A stretch of DNA of 9,464 bases from Candidatus Alistipes excrementipullorum. Lineage in GTDB: Bacteria > Bacteroidota > Bacteroidia > Bacteroidales > Rikenellaceae. Position numbers and translations under genes: made by a program. Below the pieces are notes generated by a model. The model searched no databases and was not told the DNA's origin. It saw only the letters and a list, made by a program, of their open reading frames with translations. Location of the stretch: positions 1-9,464 of the forward strand of contig DXGW01000056.1 of the NCBI GenBank assembly GCA_019113665.1. Direction: 5' to 3'. How positions within the stretch are numbered: the stretch's first letter is position 1; each line of letters begins with the position of its first letter. Shown in pieces: positions 5,588-9,464 of the stretch.

Positions 5588-8017
5588 ATGTATATAAGAA
5601 ACTTTCTGACCCTGCTGCGCCGGTACACGGCATCGTCGGTGCTCAACATTATCGGCATGGCCATTGCCTTTGCCGCAATATACCTCATCACGTTACAGGT
5701 AACGTTCGACCTCTCGTACAACAAACCCATCGTGAACTCGGAGCGCATATACCGCCTCGAATACCCTTCGTGGGTCAATGACGGGCGTTGGGACTGCAAC
5801 TGGAACCGGCAGCTTCCCGACGAAATCTGTTCGGCATGCCCCGAAATAGAAGCGTCCGGGTCCATCGAGGTAACGGGCCGGTTCGACGACTACTCGATCA
5901 AACGCAACGCCACGATCGACAACTTCCGGATCGGCGTATGTGAGGCGGAACGCGAGGGGCTGGACGTCTTCCCGTTCGAGTGGACAATCGGCAACATCGA
6001 CGACTTCCGCACACCGTCCGACATGGTTATCTCCGAATCTACGGCCAGACGCCTGAACCTGTCTGTCGGCGACGTCCTGTACGTCGGGCGCGGCGCTACC
6101 GGCGCACGCCAGCTGACCATTGTGGCCATATTCAAGGATTTCCCGGAACCGAGCTCGCTCTCGATGACCGAAGGCTGGTCATGCCTGCAACCTCAGGAGA
6201 ACGCGTATGAATCGAACTGGAACAACCCCTACTATATCCGCCTGAAGGAGGGGGCAGACCCTGAAGCCGTAAGACAGAAGATAATCGGCCACATGACTGA
6301 TATCGCAAAGAAATCAGGTCTCTCCGATGAGGAGATCGAACAGCAGATGGGCATGATAAACCCACGCCTTACGCCGATTACGGAACTCTATTTCGCCACC
6401 GACAGTACGATAGAAGGCATGCAGGGCAACCGTTCGACCACCTATTCGCTCATAGCCATCGCGCTGCTGATACTGGCAATATCGTTCATCAACTTCATAA
6501 ACTTCTTCTTCGCACTTATACCGAGCCGGATAAAGGCCGTGAACAACTACAAGATCTTCGGCGCCCCGACATCGAAACTGCGACTTAGCTTCCTGATGGA
6601 GACCGTAGGGCTCATTCTCGTGTCGCTGTTCGTGGCCGCCATGATCGTGGTGCTGGTCGCCGACACGCCTCTGGCCGGCTACATCTCGACATCGGTAGCC
6701 ATAGACGACAACTGGCGTACGGCCGCCGCAATGGCCGCCGGACTCATCGTCTTCGGCATAGCGGTTTCGATATACCCGGCATGGTATATCACACACTTCT
6801 CGCCCGCTTTCGTCATCAAGGGCTCGTTCTCGGCATCGCGTGCCGGCAAAGCCCTGAGATACACTCTCGTCGGGATACAGTACACCATATCCATAGCCCT
6901 GATAATCTGTTCTATATTCATACAGCGGCAGCACAACTACATGATCGGCCGTGAGATGGGGTTCGACAAGGAGCAGCTTCTGACCGTCGAGATCCCGCTG
7001 GCGGCAATCGCTCCCGTCAGGACCGACAACAGCAGCGGCGAGTTGGACTATACGCGCCGTGACGCCTTCAGCGACAAGATACTGCAGAACCCGATGATTA
7101 GGGACATAGCCTACGGCGACGGTTGGCTGGTCAATACCGGGCGAATGAGCTGGGGACGCGAACTCGACGACAAGCAGATATACATATCGGTCTATCCGGT
7201 ATCGTGGAACTTCCTCCAGATGATGGGGATCAACATTGTCGAGGGGCGCGACTTCATGCCCTCAGACGAAGAGTCCGACTACGGAGTACTCATATTCAAC
7301 CAAACGGCGCAAAAGCAGTATGAGATAACGCTCGAAAGCAAAATGATGGCCCACGTAGGCGGTTCGAACGCAACGATCGCCGGGTTCTGTGAGGATTTCA
7401 ACTTCAAGCCGGCACACTACGGGATCGATCCCTTCGCCTTCATAGTCTACGGCAAGTGGGGCTGGGGCCTCCCGACACACGCCTATATCCGCATCGCCGC
7501 CGGTGCCGACATAGATGAGGTCAAGCAGTACATAGCACAAACCGTGACCGAGTTCGCACCCGCCTTCAGCAAGGACGAGATCGAAGTCAGGTTCTTCGAC
7601 CAGGAACTGGAGTCGCTCTACAACAAGGAGACCAAGCTCTCGACACTCGTATCCGTATTTTCGCTGCTCTCGATCATCATATCGGCTATCGGCGTATTCG
7701 GGCTGGTGCTGTTCGAGACGCAATACCGTCGCCGCGAAATCGGTATCCGCCGCGTACACGGTGCCACGGCGGGAGACATTCTCGCGATGTTCAACCGCAA
7801 GTACCTGTATATCGTGGCTGTGTGCTCGGTCATAGCCGTACCGGCAAGTTATTTCATCATCAGCCGCTGGCTGGAGCAGTTCACATACCGCGCCCCGATG
7901 GTCTGGTGGGTATATGCCATAGCCATACTCATAGTTGCGCTGATAACCGCCGTTACCGTAACTTTGCGGTCGTGGAAGGCCGTCAACGAGAACCCCACGA
8001 ACTCGATAATGCACTGA
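5588..8017 (+). CDS. Large FtsX/MacB-type ABC transporter permease with two permease modules
   Basis: This 809-residue inner-membrane protein is built from two MacB_PCD-plus-FtsX modules. Module one has a membrane helix at about 18-40, a periplasmic domain to about 283, and three helices near 285-310, 336-358 and 378-402. Module two has a helix near 425-446, a second periplasmic domain (about 450-680), and helices near 686-708, 738-758 and 774-794. The second module keeps the conserved cytoplasmic segment RRREIGIRRVHGA (714-726), expected to touch the ATPase; the corresponding segment in module one, RIKAVNNYKIFGA (314-326), is more divergent. With eight helices in one chain it could act as a pseudo-dimer, unlike four-helix MacB. 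The periplasmic part contains a CxxC (C81/C84). Substrate unknown; MacB-family precedent suggests peptides, drugs or envelope components. Confidence 0.93.
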   Translation: MYIRNFLTLLRRYTASSVLNIIGMAIAFAAIYLITLQVTFDLSYNKPIVNSERIYRLEYPSWVNDGRWDCNWNRQLPDEICSACPEIEASGSIEVTGRFDDYSIKRNATIDNFRIGVCEAEREGLDVFPFEWTIGNIDDFRTPSDMVISESTARRLNLSVGDVLYVGRGATGARQLTIVAIFKDFPEPSSLSMTEGWSCLQPQENAYESNWNNPYYIRLKEGADPEAVRQKIIGHMTDIAKKSGLSDEEIEQQMGMINPRLTPITELYFATDSTIEGMQGNRSTTYSLIAIALLILAISFINFINFFFALIPSRIKAVNNYKIFGAPTSKLRLSFLMETVGLILVSLFVAAMIVVLVADTPLAGYISTSVAIDDNWRTAAAMAAGLIVFGIAVSIYPAWYITHFSPAFVIKGSFSASRAGKALRYTLVGIQYTISIALIICSIFIQRQHNYMIGREMGFDKEQLLTVEIPLAAIAPVRTDNSSGELDYTRRDAFSDKILQNPMIRDIAYGDGWLVNTGRMSWGRELDDKQIYISVYPVSWNFLQMMGINIVEGRDFMPSDEESDYGVLIFNQTAQKQYEITLESKMMAHVGGSNATIAGFCEDFNFKPAHYGIDPFAFIVYGKWGWGLPTHAYIRIAAGADIDEVKQYIAQTVTEFAPAFSKDEIEVRFFDQELESLYNKETKLSTLVSVFSLLSIIISAIGVFGLVLFETQYRRREIGIRRVHGATAGDILAMFNRKYLYIVAVCSVIAVPASYFIISRWLEQFTYRAPMVWWVYAIAILIVALITAVTVTLRSWKAVNENPTNSIMH

Positions 8018-8049
8018 TTGAATCAAAAACCATATAAAACCATACAGAC

Positions 8050-8730
8050 ATGTTGAAAGTAGAGAATTTACAGAAAAGTTTCTTCACCGAGGACATCGAG
8101 ACCATAGCCCTGAACGGCGTATCGTTCGAGGTCGGTGAAGGCGAATTCGTAGCCGTCATGGGACCCTCGGGCTGCGGCAAGTCGACGCTGCTGAATATCC
8201 TCGGCCTGCTCGACAACCCCACGGGCGGCTCATATGAGCTGCTGGGGCAGGAGGTCGGCCACCTCAAGGAGAAGGAGCGCACCAGGTTCCGCAAGGGAAA
8301 CATCGGTTTCGTCTTCCAGTCGTTCAACCTCATCGACGAGCTGACGGTATCGGAAAATGTCGAACTGCCCCTGATATACATGGGCGTAAAGTCCTCGGAA
8401 CGCAAGGAGCGGGTAAAGAAGATGCTCGACCGCATGAACATCTCGCACCGCGCCGACCACTTCCCGCAACAGCTCTCGGGCGGACAGCAGCAGCGTGTGG
8501 CCATAGCACGCGCACTGGTATCGAACCCCAAACTGATCCTGGCCGATGAGCCCACGGGCAACCTCGACTCGAAAAACGGGCAGGACGTAATGACGCTGCT
8601 GCAGGAGCTCAACCGCGAGGGTACGACCATCATAATGGTAACCCACTCGCAGCACGACGCCTCGTATGCAGGACGTACCATCTGCCTCTTCGACGGCAAG
8701 ATCGTCACCGACGTGACAAGCAAACTGTAA
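8050..8730 (+). CDS. ABC transporter ATP-binding protein (LolD/MacB type)
   Basis: This 226-residue stand-alone nucleotide-binding domain is expected to power the adjacent permeases. All motifs are intact: A-loop region near F11-I20, Walker A GPSGCGKST (38-46), Q-loop Q90 (FVFQSFNLI), signature LSGGQQQR (142-149), Walker B LILADE (162-167), D-loop NLDS and switch His H199 (MVTHSQHD). The length and the PTGNLDSKNG segment are typical of the LolD/MacB/FtsE group, which works by mechanotransmission rather than through a transmembrane substrate channel. It begins 32 bp after one permease gene, and a second permease gene follows after 108 bp, so one ATPase probably serves both. Confidence 0.96.
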   Translation: MLKVENLQKSFFTEDIETIALNGVSFEVGEGEFVAVMGPSGCGKSTLLNILGLLDNPTGGSYELLGQEVGHLKEKERTRFRKGNIGFVFQSFNLIDELTVSENVELPLIYMGVKSSERKERVKKMLDRMNISHRADHFPQQLSGGQQQRVAIARALVSNPKLILADEPTGNLDSKNGQDVMTLLQELNREGTTIIMVTHSQHDASYAGRTICLFDGKIVTDVTSKL

Positions 8731-8775
8731 CCGACGCCATGCACCGAATTCTACCATAAGCATCTGAGCGTTGAA

Positions 8776-8806
8776 GGTGCGGGAGAGCCCGACCGCCGCC
8801 CGCACC
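8776..8806 (+). other. GC-rich intercistronic hairpin between the ATPase and second permease genes
   Basis: GGTGCGGG (8776-8783) pairs perfectly with CCCGCACC (8799-8806) across a 15-base loop. A smaller competing stem (CGGG 8780-8783 with CCCG 8788-8791) is also possible. There is no following T-run, so this is not a standard intrinsic terminator. It lies in the longest gap of the exporter operon (8731-8838), which has no convincing gene, and might act as an RNA stability or processing element. Confidence 0.35.
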
Positions 8807-8838
8807 ACATAAGTAACGAACGACAAACCCGAAAAAAG

Positions 8839-9464
8839 ATGAAAATAGCATTCAAGAACTTCCTGATGACGCTCAAACGCTACAAGGTCGCATCGCTGCT
8901 CAACGTGGCTGGGTTCACGCTGGCATTCGTGGCATTCTACGTCATCGCCTCGCAGGTCTACTACTCGCTGACATACAACAGGCCGCTGAAGGATTCCGAC
9001 CGCACGTACCTATTGCAGCCATGCTGGGAGATAATGAACTCGGGCGAGAAGATATACAACACGAACTCCCCGCAGCCAGCCTCGTACGAGACCCTCGGGC
9101 TCTGTCCCGAAGCCGAAGCCGGAGCATCGCTCAAGTCGTACCCCGACATCATGAGGGTATGGAAGAGAATCAACGACTACCATTTCGAGAAGTTCAACCT
9201 GCCGGTTTACAACGGCAACAGCAGTGTCGTCGACCTGTTCGGGTTCAGGCCCGTCGCGGGCGACCTCAAGAAAATCGCCGAGCCCAACACCGTAATCATC
9301 TCCGCCTCGGCTGCCGGGACGATGGGCGTAGGGGTAAACGATGCCATCTGGTTCGAAGGTGGCTACTATCACGACGACGGAAAGCCGTCGCAGCCGCAAA
9401 CCGTCGTGGCCATCTACGAGGACTTCCCGAAAAACACGTTCCTGAGCGGATACAATATCATACG
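8839..9464 (+). CDS. Second FtsX/MacB-type ABC transporter permease, 3' end beyond the window
   Basis: The frame is open from ATG 8839 to the window edge, giving 208 complete codons and no stop. The N terminus (KNFLMTLKRYKVASLLNVAG) closely resembles that of the upstream permease (RNFLTLLRRYTASSVLNIIG). A first membrane helix (about 18-40) is followed by SLTYNRPL, matching DLSYNKPI there. The rest is the start of a MacB_PCD-like periplasmic domain, with LCPEAEAGAS, FRPVAGDL, NTVIISASAAGTMG and IYEDFPKNT aligning to the same landmarks in the paralogue. It is clearly a homologue rather than a recent duplicate, since most residues differ. The full protein is probably about 800 residues with two modules, but only the first part is visible. 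Confidence 0.92.
   Translation, partial: MKIAFKNFLMTLKRYKVASLLNVAGFTLAFVAFYVIASQVYYSLTYNRPLKDSDRTYLLQPCWEIMNSGEKIYNTNSPQPASYETLGLCPEAEAGASLKSYPDIMRVWKRINDYHFEKFNLPVYNGNSSVVDLFGFRPVAGDLKKIAEPNTVIISASAAGTMGVGVNDAIWFEGGYYHDDGKPSQPQTVVAIYEDFPKNTFLSGYNII

Overview
The window looks like chromosomal DNA from a GC-rich member of Bacteroidales, most likely Alistipes or another Rikenellaceae. This is inferred from the Bacteroidota style of every protein (800-residue FtsX-type permeases, a TolC protein with a GRSIDPGTN segment, a GxFTDA-type enhancer-binding protein), the GC-rich coding sequence, the AT-rich intergenic DNA, the near absence of Shine-Dalgarno sites and a TAnnTTTG-type -7 box. No homology search was possible, so the genus is a guess.

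Layout. Positions 1-51 are the 3' part of a tRNA-Phe(GAA), followed at 61-90 by a perfect 11-bp hairpin with T-rich tails on both strands. Positions 134-2778 (minus strand) hold a two-gene regulatory operon: an NtrC-type sigma-54 activator (REC-AAA+-Fis HTH), then a membrane PAS histidine kinase whose likely GTG start overlaps the activator's stop. Positions 2779-2961 are a divergent regulatory region. From 2962 to the window edge (plus strand) lie TolC-family outer-membrane factor, HlyD/MacA-type adaptor, large FtsX/MacB-type permease, LolD/MacB-type ATPase, and the first 208 codons of a second, paralogous permease.

How it works together. The structural genes form a tripartite ABC exporter in which the ATPase and permeases are separate proteins rather than fused as in E. 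coli MacB. The regulatory region has the parts expected of a sigma-54 promoter: a strong -24/-12 element (2919-2934), an IHF-like match just upstream, and a near-perfect 21-bp palindrome about 113 bp upstream of the predicted transcription start. The simplest model is that the kinase senses a signal, phosphorylates the activator, and the activator binds the palindrome and switches on the exporter. The transported substrate and the signal cannot be read from the sequence.

The families are all known. The most notable content is the nearly complete sigma-54 control circuit placed next to the exporter it probably controls. No CRISPR array, insertion sequence, integrase or toxin system was seen.
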